Assembly (NCBI RefSeq): GCF_000473085.1
Contig: NZ_AXBA01000021.1
Location: 1-64,000 of the forward strand
Reading direction: 5' to 3'
From: Azorhizobium doebereinerae UFLA1-100
GTDB lineage: Bacteria > Pseudomonadota > Alphaproteobacteria > Rhizobiales > Xanthobacteraceae
Length of the DNA stretch: 64,000 nucleotides
Shown here: piece by piece, positions 17,720-28,922 of the stretch
How positions within the stretch are numbered: position 1 is the stretch's first letter
How the letters are laid out: the number at the start of each line of letters is the position of its first letter
Position numbers and translations under genes: made by a program
Notes under the pieces: model-generated
Seen by the model: only the letters and a program-made list of their open reading frames with translations
Told to the model about the DNA's origin: nothing
Databases searched by the model: none

Positions 17720-20344
17720 ATGAGCACAGATCGTTATAACGCGCGCGACGCGGAACCCCGTTGGCAGGCCATCTGGAACGAGCGCGGCATCTTCCGCACC
17801 CGCAACGACGATCCGCGCCCGAAATTCTTCGTGATGGAGATGTTCCCCTATCCGTCGGGGCGCATCCACATCGGCCACGGCCGCAACTATGTGATGGGCG
17901 ACGTGCTCGCGCGCTACAAGCGCATGCAGGGCTTCAACGTGCTCCATCCCATGGGCTGGGACGCCTTCGGCCTGCCGGCGGAGAATGCCGCCATCGAGCG
18001 CGGCATCCATCCCAAGAGCTGGACCTACGAGAACATCGCCTCCATGAAGGAGCAGTTGCAGCTGCTCGGCCTCTCGCTGGACTGGAACCGCGAGATCGCC
18101 ACCTGCGACCCCTCCTATTATGTGGAGCAGCAGCGCATCTTCCTCGACTTCCTGGAGAAGGGCCTCGCCTACCGCAAGGAGAGCGAGGTCAACTGGGATC
18201 CGGTCGACAACACCGTGCTCGCCAACGAGCAGGTGATCGACGGCCGCGGCTGGCGCTCCGGCGCCGTGGTGGAACGCCGCAAGCTGTCGCAATGGTTCTT
18301 CCGCATCACCGCCTTCGCCCAGGAACTGCTGGACGCGCTCGACACGCTGGACCGCTGGCCGGACAAGGTGCGCCTGATGCAGCGCAACTGGATCGGCCGC
18401 TCGGAAGGCCTGGAGGTGCTGTTCGAGCTGTCGAAGGGCGCGGTGGCGGCGGCCGGCGTGCCGGCGGTGAAGGTCTATACCACCCGCCCGGACACGCTGT
18501 TCGGCGCTTCCTTCCTGGCCCTGTCGCCGGACCATCCGCTCACCCAGCACCTCGCCGCGACCCGGCCGGAGCTGGCGGCGTTCGTGGCCGACTGCAAGAC
18601 CGGCGGCACCTCGGCGGAAGCCATCGAGACCCAGGAAAAGAAGGGCTTCGACACCGGCCTCACCGTGGTCCATCCGCTGGATCCGGCGCGCACGGTGCCG
18701 GTCTATGTGGCCAATTTCGTGCTGATGGACTACGGCACCGGCGCCATCTTCGGCTGCCCGGCCCACGACCAGCGCGACCTGGACTTCGCCCGCAAGTACG
18801 GCCTCACGGTCACCCCCGTTGTGCTGCCGCCCGGTGCCGACCCGGCCGCCTTCGCGGTGGGCGAGGAGGCCTATGACGGCGAGGGCACGCTCTATAATTC
18901 GCAGTTCCTGGACGGGCTCTCCATCGAGGCCGCCAAGGAGCAGGTGGCCCGGCGCCTGGAACGCTTCCGTGTGGGCGAGCAGCCGCAGGGCATGCGCAAG
19001 GTGAACTTCCGCCTGCGCGACTGGGGCATCTCGCGCCAGCGCTATTGGGGCTGCCCGATCCCGATCATCCATTGCCCGAGCTGCGGCCCGGTGCCGGTGC
19101 CGCGCGACCAGTTGCCGGTCCAACTGCCGGACGACGTGACCTTCGATCGTCCGGGCAACCCGCTCGACCGCGCCAAGGCGTGGCGCGACGTGCCGTGCCC
19201 TAAGTGCGGCGCGCCGGCCAAGCGCGAGACGGACACCATGGACACCTTCGTGGATTCGTCCTGGTATTACCTGCGCTACGCCAGCGACACCGTGGAGAGG
19301 CCGCTGGACAAGGCGGCGGTCGCTCACTGGCTGCCGGTGGACCAGTATATCGGCGGCATCGAGCACGCGATCCTGCACCTGCTCTATTCCCGCTTCTTCA
19401 CTCGGGCGCTGAAGGCGTGCGACCGCGTGAATGTCGCTGAGCCGTTCGCCGGCCTGTTCACCCAGGGCATGATCGTCCACGAGACCTACAAGGACCAGGA
19501 GGGCCGCTGGCTGTTCCCCGAGGAGGTGAAGCACCTCGGCACCGGCAAGGCGGTGAAGATCGACACCGGCGAGGAGGTCGTCGTCGGCCCGCCGGAGAAG
19601 ATGTCCAAGTCCAAGCGCAACGTGGTGCCGCCGGAAGTGGTGGCCGACACCTATGGCGTCGATACCGCGCGCTGGTTCATGCTCTCCGACACGCCGCCCG
19701 AGCGCGACAGTGAATGGACGCAGTCGGGCATCGAGGGCGCGTGGCGCTTCGTGCAGCGGGTGTGGCGGCAGGTGCAGGAGGCCATCGAGCTCGGCGCACC
19801 CAAGGGCGCCGAGAAGCCCGCGAGCTTCGATGCGGCGGCCACCGCCCTGCGCCGGGCCGCCCACGGCCTCTCCCACCAGGTGGCAGACGATGTGGAGCGC
19901 CTGCGCTTCAACGTCGCCGTTGCCCATGTGCACGAGTTCGCCAATGCCTTCGGCCAGGCCATCGCCGCGGCCCGCGCGGCGGCGCAGGTGCCGGCCGATC
20001 TGGCCTTTGCGCTGCGGGAAGCCGCCGAGATCGTGACCCGCGTGGTCGGCCCCATGACCCCGCATCTGGCGGAGGAATGCTGGGCCGCGCTCGGTCACGA
20101 CACGCTGCTGGCCGAGGCGGCGTGGCCGCTGGCCGAGCCGGACCTGCTGGTGGAGAACACCATCACGCTGCCGATCCAGATCAACGGCAAGAAGCGCGAC
20201 GACATCGTGGTGCCGCGCGAGGCGACCGCCGCCGAGGTGGAGGCCGCCGTGCTCGCCATGGACAGCGTGCGCAAGGCCCTCGACGGCAAGCCGCCCAAGC
20301 GTATCATCGTCGTGCCACAGAGGATCGTGAATGTCGTCGCCTGA
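17720..20344 (+). CDS. leuS: Leucyl-tRNA synthetase
   Basis: An 874-residue class I synthetase of normal bacterial length. The HIGH motif lies in [19 protein letters not shown] at about residue 50. The editing domain carries the conserved [11 protein letters not shown], and [10 protein letters not shown] is at about residue 622. A zinc-binding-like CPSCGP...CPKCG segment is inserted before the catalytic core resumes at [11 protein letters not shown]. The C-terminal anticodon-binding and small domains are intact. The end overlaps the start of lptE by 14 bases, so the two are cotranslated. Confidence 0.97.
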   Translation: MSTDRYNARDAEPRWQAIWNERGIFRTRNDDPRPKFFVMEMFPYPSGRIHIGHGRNYVMGDVLARYKRMQGFNVLHPMGWDAFGLPAENAAIERGIHPKSWTYENIASMKEQLQLLGLSLDWNREIATCDPSYYVEQQRIFLDFLEKGLAYRKESEVNWDPVDNTVLANEQVIDGRGWRSGAVVERRKLSQWFFRITAFAQELLDALDTLDRWPDKVRLMQRNWIGRSEGLEVLFELSKGAVAAAGVPAVKVYTTRPDTLFGASFLALSPDHPLTQHLAATRPELAAFVADCKTGGTSAEAIETQEKKGFDTGLTVVHPLDPARTVPVYVANFVLMDYGTGAIFGCPAHDQRDLDFARKYGLTVTPVVLPPGADPAAFAVGEEAYDGEGTLYNSQFLDGLSIEAAKEQVARRLERFRVGEQPQGMRKVNFRLRDWGISRQRYWGCPIPIIHCPSCGPVPVPRDQLPVQLPDDVTFDRPGNPLDRAKAWRDVPCPKCGAPAKRETDTMDTFVDSSWYYLRYASDTVERPLDKAAVAHWLPVDQYIGGIEHAILHLLYSRFFTRALKACDRVNVAEPFAGLFTQGMIVHETYKDQEGRWLFPEEVKHLGTGKAVKIDTGEEVVVGPPEKMSKSKRNVVPPEVVADTYGVDTARWFMLSDTPPERDSEWTQSGIEGAWRFVQRVWRQVQEAIELGAPKGAEKPASFDAAATALRRAAHGLSHQVADDVERLRFNVAVAHVHEFANAFGQAIAAARAAAQVPADLAFALREAAEIVTRVVGPMTPHLAEECWAALGHDTLLAEAAWPLAEPDLLVENTITLPIQINGKKRDDIVVPREATAAEVEAAVLAMDSVRKALDGKPPKRIIVVPQRIVNVVA

Positions 20345-20966
20345 CGCCCCCCTTTCCGCCCGACGTGCCATTCTCCGCCTCGCCGCCGTGTGCGGCCTGG
20401 CGGCGACGCTGGCCGGCTGCTTCCAGCCCATGTACGGCGAGCAGACCACCACCAAGGGCGGAACCCCGCTGCTTGAGCAGATGCACCAGATCGAGGTGGT
20501 GAAGATCGAGGGCCGGCTCGGCGACGAGCTGCGCAACAAGCTGATCTTCGAGCTGACCGGCGGCGCGGGCAATCCCGTGGGTGCGCCCTACAAGCTGTTC
20601 GTCAGCCTGGTCGCCAGTTCCGCATCCTCCATCGTGGACACCACGTCCGGCCTTGCGCAGAACAAGATCATCAGCGTCAAGGCGCAGTGGCGGCTGGTGC
20701 GGGCGGGCGAGGAGACCAAGCCCCCGGTCGCGCAGGGCAAGGCTTCGGGCAGCGCCTCCATCGACGTGAGCGACCAGCGCTTCGCCAATTATCGCGCGAC
20801 CCGCGACGCGGAAGACCGCGCCGCCCGCGTGGTGGTGGACCAGATGCGCGCGCAGCTGATCGCCTTCTTCGTCAATCCGCCGCCGCCGCCCGCTCCGGCT
20901 GCCCCGGCCCCCGCGGCCGGTGCCGCGCCGGCGGGGACGCCGCCGGCCAAGCCGCCGGGAAGCTGA
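20331..20966 (+). CDS. lptE: LPS-assembly lipoprotein LptE
   Basis: A 211-residue outer-membrane lipoprotein that plugs and assists LptD in lipopolysaccharide export. The signal peptide ends in the lipobox LAGC, followed by FQPMYG as in other alphaproteobacterial LptE proteins. The rest has the expected alpha/beta pattern ending at [10 protein letters not shown] and a low-complexity Ala/Pro tail. The leuS-lptE-holA order is conserved across Proteobacteria and supports the call. Confidence 0.88.
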   Translation: MSSPDAPLSARRAILRLAAVCGLAATLAGCFQPMYGEQTTTKGGTPLLEQMHQIEVVKIEGRLGDELRNKLIFELTGGAGNPVGAPYKLFVSLVASSASSIVDTTSGLAQNKIISVKAQWRLVRAGEETKPPVAQGKASGSASIDVSDQRFANYRATRDAEDRAARVVVDQMRAQLIAFFVNPPPPPAPAAPAPAAGAAPAGTPPAKPPGS

Positions 20967-20971
20967 CACGC

Positions 20972-21994
20972 ATGGTCGCGGTGCGTGCCGGCGATGCCGA
21001 AACGGCGCTGGCGCGCCGGGATTCCAAGCACGCCGTCGTCCTGATCTTCGGGCCGGACCTCGGCCTCGTGCGCGAGCGCGCGGCGGGGCTGGTGAAGCGG
21101 ACCGTGCCGGACGTGTCCGACCCCTTCGCCGTGGTGCGGCTGGAGGGGGACGAACTGGCGGCTGATCCGCGTCGGCTGATCGACGAAACGCAGACGGTGG
21201 GACTGTTCGGCGGCGAACGCGTCGTCTGGGTCCGCGCCGGCGGACGCAATTTCGTGCCGGCCCTGGAGCCGGTGCTGGCGGAGGCCGCCGGCACGCTGGT
21301 GGTGGTGGAAGCCGGGGACCTGAAGAAGGGCGCGCCGCTGCGTTCCCTGTGCGAGAACTCGCCCAAGGCCCTCGCCATCCCCTGCTATGCGGACGGCGAC
21401 CGCGACCTCGCCCGCCTTGTGGACACCATGCTGTCCGAGGCCGGCCTCGCCATCGACCGCGATGCCCGCGAACTGCTGGTCTCCCTGATCGGCGGCGACC
21501 GCCTCGCCTCGCGCGGCGAGATCGCCAAGCTCGCGCTCTATGCCCAGGGGCAGGGGCGGGTGACGCTGGACGATGTCCGCATCATCGTCGGCGATGCCTC
21601 CGCGCTGGCGCTGGACGACGTGGTGGATTCCGCCCTCGCCGGCCAGGCGGTGGAGGCTACGGCCGCGCTCACCAAGGCATGGGGCGCCGCCACGCGGCCG
21701 GATGCCATTCTCGGCGCATTGCTGCGGGCGCTGACCAGCCTGCACCAGATGGCGCTCCAGGTGCAGGGCGGCACGCCGGTCGACCGGGTGATCGACCAGG
21801 CGCGCCCGATGGTCCACTTTTCGCGCAAGCCCAAGCTGGAACGGGCATTGCGCAACATGTCGGCGGACCGCTGCCTGCGGGCCATGCTGCTGGTGGACGA
21901 GGCCATTCTCGCCGGTCGCCGCAACGCGCCGCTGGCGGAAGCCATCACCGAGCGCGTGGTGCTGCAACTGGCCGCACGCCGGCAGGCGGCCTGA
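20972..21994 (+). CDS. holA: DNA polymerase III subunit delta
   Basis: A 340-residue clamp-loader subunit that opens the beta sliding clamp. N-terminal VLIFGPDLGLVRERAAGL is the degenerate AAA+ start typical of HolA. LIGGDRLASRGEIAKLALYAQG is the family's strongest motif, and the C-terminal collar helices run from about residue 215. It starts 5 bases after the lptE stop, within the housekeeping operon. Confidence 0.9.
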   Translation: MVAVRAGDAETALARRDSKHAVVLIFGPDLGLVRERAAGLVKRTVPDVSDPFAVVRLEGDELAADPRRLIDETQTVGLFGGERVVWVRAGGRNFVPALEPVLAEAAGTLVVVEAGDLKKGAPLRSLCENSPKALAIPCYADGDRDLARLVDTMLSEAGLAIDRDARELLVSLIGGDRLASRGEIAKLALYAQGQGRVTLDDVRIIVGDASALALDDVVDSALAGQAVEATAALTKAWGAATRPDAILGALLRALTSLHQMALQVQGGTPVDRVIDQARPMVHFSRKPKLERALRNMSADRCLRAMLLVDEAILAGRRNAPLAEAITERVVLQLAARRQAA

Positions 21995-21998
21995 AGGC

Positions 21999-23384
21999 TC
22001 AGCCCCTGGCTAGCGCCAGTTCCCGGAAGTGCCCGCGCGCCTGGAGCCACAGCAGCAGCGCGAGGCCGGGCAGGCCGGCGATGACGGTGATGACGAAGAA
22101 CCAGGCCCAGCCGGTCACGTCGTAGATATAGCCGCCGCCCGAGGCGAGAACAGTGCGGCCCACGGCGGTCAGGGCGGTCAGCAGCGCATACTGGGTCGCC
22201 GTATGGGCCCTGACCCCGCACAAAGACGAGAGATAGGCGACGAAGATCACCGTGCCGATGGCGCCGGTGAAATTCTCCACCACCATGGCGAAGGTCAGGA
22301 AGCCCACGTCCGGCCCGATCATCGCCTGGGCGGAGAAGGCGAGGTTGGAGGCCATTTGCAGGATGCCGCCGATCCAGAGGCACCAGACCAGCGAGCGCCC
22401 GCGCGCCAGCATGCCGCCGGCAAAGCCGCCGGCGAGGGCGGCGATGAGCCCGACGCCCTTCACGATGGCCGCGTAGGTGGCCTTGTCGAAGCCGATGGAG
22501 ATGACGAAGGAGGCGGTAAGCCCGCCGGCCAGCGCGTCCGAGAACTTATAGAGCGTGACGAAGGCGAGGACCGCGATCGCATCCCGCCGGGTGAGGAATT
22601 CGGAGAAGGCACTGAGGGCGGTTACGGCCACACGCTTGAGGCTGGCGAGCGCTCCGCCCTCGTGTGCCACGCGCGGTGCGCCGTCCGGCTCGCGCGCGAC
22701 GAGGGTGGCGAGGATGCCGAGCGCCATGCAGGCGGCGGCGACCCCATAGCCCCAGGCCCACACCCGGTCGTGCGGCAGGCCCTTCAGCTCGAACCACGCC
22801 ACCAGGGCGATGATGCCGGCGCCGGACACCAGCATGCCGATGCGGTAGGCGGCCACATAGCCCGCCATGCCGGCGGCCTGCTCGGAAGTGTCGAGTTTCT
22901 CCACGCGATAGGCGTCCACCACGATGTCCTGCGTGGCGGAGAGGAAGGCCACGGCGACGGCGCCGATGATGAGCCCAAGGGAAGCGACGGACTTGGTGCC
23001 GTCGGCCGAGGTGGTGAAGCCGAGATCCTGGAAGCCGAGGAACAGGATGGCGGCGGCCAGCGCCAGCTGGGTGGCGAGCAGCCAGCCGCGCCGCCGCCCG
23101 AGCCAGCGGGAGAGCAGCGGCACGTCGAGGGCGTCCACCAAGGGGGCCCAGAGGAATTTCAGCGTGTAGGGCAGGCCGACCAAGTGGAACAGGCCGATGG
23201 TGGCGATGTCCACCTTGCGCTCGGTCATCCAGACCGCGAGCGTGGTTCCGGTCAGCGCCAGCGGCAGGCCGGAGGAAAAGCCGAGCAGGATCACCACCAG
23301 CACGCTCGGGCGCAGATAGACCTTCAGCGCGTCGAGCGCGGAGGTCCGCGCGGGGACGGTGGACTCCAGTGTCTTGTCGCTCAT
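21999..23384 (-). CDS. ampG: AmpG-family muropeptide MFS permease
   Basis: A 461-residue major-facilitator protein with about 12-14 hydrophobic segments. The AmpG landmarks LGFSSGLPLALTGTTLAVWM, GLPYTLKFLWAPLVDALDVP and ATQDIVVDAYRVE are present. AmpG carries GlcNAc-anhydroMurNAc peptides from the periplasm into the cytoplasm for cell-wall recycling. The gene is convergent with holA, with only 4 bases between the stops. Confidence 0.85.
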   Translation of the reverse strand: MSDKTLESTVPARTSALDALKVYLRPSVLVVILLGFSSGLPLALTGTTLAVWMTERKVDIATIGLFHLVGLPYTLKFLWAPLVDALDVPLLSRWLGRRRGWLLATQLALAAAILFLGFQDLGFTTSADGTKSVASLGLIIGAVAVAFLSATQDIVVDAYRVEKLDTSEQAAGMAGYVAAYRIGMLVSGAGIIALVAWFELKGLPHDRVWAWGYGVAAACMALGILATLVAREPDGAPRVAHEGGALASLKRVAVTALSAFSEFLTRRDAIAVLAFVTLYKFSDALAGGLTASFVISIGFDKATYAAIVKGVGLIAALAGGFAGGMLARGRSLVWCLWIGGILQMASNLAFSAQAMIGPDVGFLTFAMVVENFTGAIGTVIFVAYLSSLCGVRAHTATQYALLTALTAVGRTVLASGGGYIYDVTGWAWFFVITVIAGLPGLALLLWLQARGHFRELALARG

Positions 23385-23425
23385 GCGGTCTCAAATCCGA
23401 TCGCCGGGTCGTCCGGGCGGGGCCT

Positions 23426-24097
23426 TCAGGCCTGGTTGGTGCTCCAGAGGCCGGCTTCCACCTTGGAGACCGCGATCACCGCCTGGGTGCGGCTCTCCAC
23501 CCCGAGCTTCTGCAGGATGGCGGAGACATGAGCCTTCACCGTCGCCTCCGAGACGCCCAGCTCATAGGCGATCTGCTTGTTCAGCCGGCCCTCGGCCAGC
23601 ATCATGAGCACGCGCACTTGTTGCGGCGTTAACGTGGCGAGGCGGGAGATGATGGCGTCGGTCTCGCTGTCCCGCCCGCTGCCGAGGTCGATGTCGGGCG
23701 GGGTCGCGGTGCCCCCGGCGAGCACGGTGGCGACCGCCTCGCGCATGGCGGCTGTGCCCATGGTCTTGGGGATGAAGCCGGAGGCGCCGAGATCGAGGCA
23801 GCGGCGGATGACGGCAGGCTCCTCATTGCCGGAGACCACGACCACCGGCACGCCGGCATATTGTGCGCGCAGGTAGATCAGGCCGGAGAAGCCCCTGGCG
23901 CCGGGCATGGTCAGGTCGAGCAGGATCAGGTCGAAGTCCGGCTCGCGTTCGAGCAGCGCGTGGAGATCGTCGAAGGTGCCGACCTCGGCGATTTCGGCCG
24001 CGGGAAATTGACCGGCGACCGCTTCGCGCAGCGCGCCCCGGAACAGCGGGTGATCGTCGGCGATGACCAGCCGGAACGCGGCCTCCGCATCTCCCAA
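23426..24097 (-). CDS. Orphan NarL/FixJ-type response regulator
   Basis: A 223-residue two-domain regulator. The receiver has the acidic pair at Asp14-Asp15, phospho-acceptor Asp61 in LILLDLTMPGARG, and Lys in FIPKTMG. The C-terminal LuxR-type helix-turn-helix reads LTPQQVRVLMMLAEGRLNKQIAYELGVSEATVKAHVSAIL. The only sensible start is a TTG at 24097, preceded by GGGGGAG. No histidine kinase gene is adjacent. The large divergent region toward the chemoreceptor gene holds a palindrome that might be its target, which is inference. Confidence 0.88.
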   Translation of the reverse strand: MGDAEAAFRLVIADDHPLFRGALREAVAGQFPAAEIAEVGTFDDLHALLEREPDFDLILLDLTMPGARGFSGLIYLRAQYAGVPVVVVSGNEEPAVIRRCLDLGASGFIPKTMGTAAMREAVATVLAGGTATPPDIDLGSGRDSETDAIISRLATLTPQQVRVLMMLAEGRLNKQIAYELGVSEATVKAHVSAILQKLGVESRTQAVIAVSKVEAGLWSTNQA

Positions 24098-24384
24098 AAG
24101 GCATCTCCCCCGCTATTCCGAAATGTGGCGCATGTCCCCCAAAGCGGAAACCGACGAATCGGTCAAGGGATCATCGACGCGGGGTCGTGGTGTGGCAAGG
24201 CCGCGATTGCGGCAGGGAAGCCGCCTTTCGCGCGGCCTGACGCACACGGCCTGGCAAGGCGGCCCGTCGGCGCCCGGCAGCCGTTCTACCCGCCGGGGCG
24301 GGGCGGACAGGAGGGAGACTGTTCCGAAACGGACGAGTGATCCATTCCTAAAACGGGAGCGTAAAACATTTCACGCATCAATAC

Positions 24385-24401
24385 TGACGCCTGAAGCGTC
24401 A
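24385..24401. promoter_or_regulatory. Palindrome TGACGC-N5-GCGTCA
   Basis: Perfect 6-5-6 inverted repeat TGACGCCTGAAGCGTCA, seven bases upstream of the FixK/FNR box. It may be a second regulator's operator at the same promoter. Confidence 0.5.
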
Positions 24402-24407
24402 CATCGG

Positions 24408-24421
24408 TTGATTTGGATCAA
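24408..24421 (+). promoter_or_regulatory. FixK/FNR box with a fitting -10 hexamer
   Basis: TTGATTTGGATCAA is a perfect TTGAT-N4-ATCAA site. TAAAAT at 24442-24447 lies 30 bases away (centre to centre), suiting a class II promoter with a start near 24454. The first recognisable gene downstream is the chemoreceptor at 24757. Confidence 0.75.
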
Positions 24422-24756
24422 GTCCGAACCCGCGGTTGCATTAAAATGATACCGTTTAGCGCAAGCCTCAGGCAAGCCCCGGCACATAGCTCTCCTGTCC
24501 GTCGCGAGACCTTTGCCAAGGGGGCGAGGTCCCGCCGTGCCGCGAGGGCGGCGTGTCACCCGGGGGCGAGGGCGGCGGCCGCATTGCCGTGCGCCGATGA
24601 GCGCAGCGGTTCGACGGAGGCAGACCACGCCTGCATCCGTCCGCATGGGGGCAAAACGCCGCGGTTCCAATCGCGCGGGGCGGCGGTGTCGGCTCGTGCA
24701 ACGCCGCTCGCGCGGCGCGGATCGGCATCGTTGCCGAGCAATGAGCGAGACGTGTG

Positions 24757-26238
24757 ATGTTCGGTGTCGGAAGTCAGTCTGAAGTGCTGTTGAAGCTGGC
24801 GGCCCTTGATCGGGCTCAGGCCGTGATCGAGTTCACGCCGGACGGCGTGATCGTCGATGCCAATGAGAATTTCCTCAAGCTGGTCGGCTACACGCTGCCG
24901 GAGATCCGCGGCAAGCATCACCGCATCTTCGTCGATCCCGCCGTCGCCGACACGGCGGCCTATCGCGAGTTCTGGCGCAGCCTCGGCACCGGCGCGTACC
25001 AGACCGCCGAATACAGGCGCATCGGCAAGGGCGGCAGGGAGGTCTGGATCCAGGCCACCTACAGCCCGCTCATCGACAGGAGCGGCAAGGTCATCAAGGT
25101 GGTGAAGTTCGCCTCCGACATCACCGCCGCGAAGCTCCGCAGCGCGGAATTCGAGGGACAGGTGGAGGCGATCTCCAAGTCGCAGGCGGTGATCCATTTC
25201 GATCTCGATGGCAACATCCTGGCGGCCAACGAGAATTTCCTGGCGACGCTGGGCTATCGCCTGGATGAGATCGTCGGGCGGCACCATTCGATGTTCGTGG
25301 TGCCGGAGGAGCGCAAGTCGCCGGACTATGCCGGCTTCTGGAGCCGCCTGCGCAAGGGCGAATACCAGACCGCCGAATACAGGCGCATCGGCAAGGGTGG
25401 AAAGGAAGTCTGGATCCAGGCCAGCTACAACCCGATCCTGGACGCGGCGGGACGCCCCTTCAAGGTGGTGAAGTTCGCCACCGACGTCACCGGCATGGTG
25501 CTGGACCGCGAGAAGCGGGTCACCGCGCAGAAGGAGATCGACGCCGACCTGTCGCGGATTTCCACCGAACTGGCGGAAACCAACCTGCAGGCGGCATCAG
25601 CATCCGCTGCGACCGACGCGGCGGCCAGCAACATGCAGACGGTCGCGGCGGGCGCCCAGCAACTGGCCGCCTCGGTGGGGGCGATCAGCCGCCAGGTCCA
25701 GCAGTCGAGCGAACTGTCCGCCGCCGCCGTGGAGCAGGGCAACCGCACCAACGACATCGTGGCCAGCCTCAGCGGTGCGGCTCAGAAGATCGGCCATGTG
25801 GTCGAACTCATCAATTCCATCGCCGCCCAGACCAACCTGCTGGCGCTGAACGCCACCATCGAGGCGGCCCGGGCCGGGGAGGCGGGGCGGGGGTTCTCCG
25901 TGGTGGCGCAGGAGGTCAAGAGCCTCGCCGGCCAGACCTCGAAGGCGACGGGCGACATCGCCACCCAGGTGACGGAGGTTCAGGCCGCGACCGACGAGGC
26001 GGTGAATGCCCTCGGCGCGGTGACGGACTTCATCTCCCAGCTCAACACGATCGCGTCCAGCATCGCCGCCGCCGTGGAACAGCAGGCCGCGGTGACGCGG
26101 GACGTGTCCTCCTCCATGCAGACCGCGGCGAGCGGCATCGAGGTGGTGAAGCAGAATATGGGCGTCATCGCCGCCTCCACCAACCATGTGGAAGTGTCCG
26201 CCCGCCGGGTGCGGGAAGCCTCGGCCGCCATCGCCTGA
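24757..26238 (+). CDS. Soluble PAS-PAS methyl-accepting chemotaxis protein (BdlA-like)
   Basis: A 493-residue cytoplasmic chemoreceptor without membrane segments or HAMP domain. Two PAS domains (about residues 5-125 and 127-248) repeat each other at a 122-residue period, both containing [13 protein letters not shown] and EVWIQA. The C-terminal coiled coil carries the conserved hairpin tip [20 protein letters not shown] (CheA/CheW contact). No C-terminal CheR-binding pentapeptide is seen. The layout matches BdlA and other soluble PAS receptors that sense oxygen or redox state. A GTG one codon earlier (24754) could also start it. The FixK/FNR box upstream suggests induction at low oxygen. Confidence 0.88.
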   Translation: MFGVGSQSEVLLKLAALDRAQAVIEFTPDGVIVDANENFLKLVGYTLPEIRGKHHRIFVDPAVADTAAYREFWRSLGTGAYQTAEYRRIGKGGREVWIQATYSPLIDRSGKVIKVVKFASDITAAKLRSAEFEGQVEAISKSQAVIHFDLDGNILAANENFLATLGYRLDEIVGRHHSMFVVPEERKSPDYAGFWSRLRKGEYQTAEYRRIGKGGKEVWIQASYNPILDAAGRPFKVVKFATDVTGMVLDREKRVTAQKEIDADLSRISTELAETNLQAASASAATDAAASNMQTVAAGAQQLAASVGAISRQVQQSSELSAAAVEQGNRTNDIVASLSGAAQKIGHVVELINSIAAQTNLLALNATIEAARAGEAGRGFSVVAQEVKSLAGQTSKATGDIATQVTEVQAATDEAVNALGAVTDFISQLNTIASSIAAAVEQQAAVTRDVSSSMQTAASGIEVVKQNMGVIAASTNHVEVSARRVREASAAIA

Positions 26239-26250
26239 TCCGGGCCGGGA

Positions 26251-27159
26251 TCAGGATGTGCCGAGGAAGCGGGCCTTGGCCCGCGCCACCTCGGCGGCGA
26301 TGAAATCTGCCGCGACGCGTACGCGCGCGAGGTCGCGCATGTCGGTGTGGGTGACGAGATAGAAGGCGCGTGTCAGCGACACTTCCGCCGGCAGCACCGG
26401 CACGAGGTCCGGCTCCGCGTCACCCATGAAGCAGGGCAGCACGCAGACCCCGGCGCCGGCCCGCGTCGCCTGCATCTGCGCCACCAGGTTCGAGCTTTTC
26501 ACCTTGGGCTTCAGTTCGCGCGAGACTAGCGGCACATAGTCCAGCTCCGGTGCGTAGATCAGGTCGTCGATATAGCCGACGAAGGCGTGGCGGACGAGCG
26601 CGGCGCGGGTGGCGATCGGGCCGTGCCGCTCCAGATAGCTGCGCCCGGCATAGAGACCGAGGCGATAGTCCGTGAGCTTGCGGGCATGCAGCCGGCCTTC
26701 CTGCGGGCGGCTCACCGAAATGGCGACGTCCGCCTCGCGCTTCGACAGGCTGAACACCCGCGGCATCGCCAGCAGCTGGATCTCCAGCCCCGGATGCAGG
26801 CTGGAGAAGGCGCCCAGCCGTGGGGCGAGGAAACAGGTGCCGAACCCGTCCGGCGCGCCGATCCGCACCGTGCCGGAGACGCCGAGGTCGGCGCCGCCGA
26901 TCTCCCCCTGCACCGCCAGCGCCAGCGTCTCCATGCCCTCCGCCGCCGCCGTCAGCCGCTCGCCCTGGGCGGTCAGCGCGATGCCGCCGGGGCGGCGGTC
27001 GAGCAGCTTCGTCCCGAGGGCGGCCTCCAGCGCGGCGATGCGGCGGCTGGCGGTGGAATGCTCCACGCCGAGCTGGCGGGCGGCGCCCGTGAGCGAGCCG
27101 GCCCGCGCCACCGCCAGCAGGAAGCGCAGGTCCGACCACTCGAAATCGCGCTCCGCCAT
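26251..27159 (-). CDS. LysR-family regulator divergent from mmsA
   Basis: A 302-residue LysR-type regulator. The winged helix at residues 8-66 includes FLLAVARAGSLTGAARQLGVEHSTASRRIAALE. The periplasmic-binding-protein-like effector domain follows. The divergent position 145 bases from mmsA makes it the probable regulator of valine degradation, with an intermediate such as 3-hydroxyisobutyrate or a CoA ester as a possible effector; this is inference from context. An inverted repeat in the intergenic region is listed separately. Confidence 0.87.
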   Translation of the reverse strand: MAERDFEWSDLRFLLAVARAGSLTGAARQLGVEHSTASRRIAALEAALGTKLLDRRPGGIALTAQGERLTAAAEGMETLALAVQGEIGGADLGVSGTVRIGAPDGFGTCFLAPRLGAFSSLHPGLEIQLLAMPRVFSLSKREADVAISVSRPQEGRLHARKLTDYRLGLYAGRSYLERHGPIATRAALVRHAFVGYIDDLIYAPELDYVPLVSRELKPKVKSSNLVAQMQATRAGAGVCVLPCFMGDAEPDLVPVLPAEVSLTRAFYLVTHTDMRDLARVRVAADFIAAEVARAKARFLGTS

Positions 27160-27202
27160 GATCTTGCCCCCGCGTCGATGCCCATGCCGGTGCGTCGATT
27201 AA

Positions 27203-27219
27203 TGCACGGAGCAGGTGCA
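27203..27219. promoter_or_regulatory. Inverted repeat in the LysR-mmsA intergenic region
   Basis: TGCAC-GGAGCAG-GTGCA, with a further half-site TGTGCA at 27234-27239. It is a candidate operator for the divergent LysR protein. Confidence 0.5.
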
Positions 27220-27304
27220 AAAATAGCGATGGATGTGCAGAAAAAGCTAGGGCATCGTAGCGCCAACAAAAACACACGGAAACGCTTGGGAGAGGACCCG
27301 CATC

Positions 27305-28801
<1,497 letters not shown>

Positions 28802-28808
28802 TCGCTGC

Positions 28809-28838
28809 CCCGGACGCCGGCCCGCCCGCGCGTCCGGG
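28809..28838 (+). terminator. Hairpin directly after mmsA
   Basis: CCCGGACGC pairs with GCGTCCGGG across a 12-base loop, 8 bases after the mmsA stop. There is no T-run, so termination would be partial or Rho-assisted. Confidence 0.45.
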
Positions 28839-28922
28839 ATCGCTCCCCCGGGTTCAAATCCGCCGCCCACGTGCTTATGGTCCCGCGCGTGGGGAAGGAG
28901 TTGGTCCGGTTGGGAGGACGTA

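Larger units (their letters stand above)
24098..24756. other. 659-bp intergenic region with regulatory signals
   Basis: No convincing protein gene is seen on either strand. The left half lies ahead of the response regulator. At 24385-24401 there is a 17-bp palindrome, at 24408-24421 a perfect FixK/FNR box, and at 24442-24447 a TAAAAT hexamer. The remaining 300 bases before the chemoreceptor start are GC-rich and could be a long leader or a small RNA gene. Confidence 0.6.

Noticed and set aside
17591-20572. About 990-codon minus-strand open frame opposite leuS
   Set aside because: Antisense shadow of leuS and lptE; low-complexity composition and no recognisable motif.
24413-24757. Plus-strand open frame of about 114 codons in the gap before the chemoreceptor
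   Set aside because: It starts inside the FixK/FNR box, is Arg/Ala-rich, and has no motif or ribosome-binding site. A leader or RNA gene is more likely.
28847-28875. CCCGGGTTCAAATCCGCC, resembling a tRNA T-arm and 3' end
   Set aside because: The five bases on each side of the TTCAAAT loop do not form a stem, and no anticodon or D-arm precedes it within 70 bases. It is probably a chance match.
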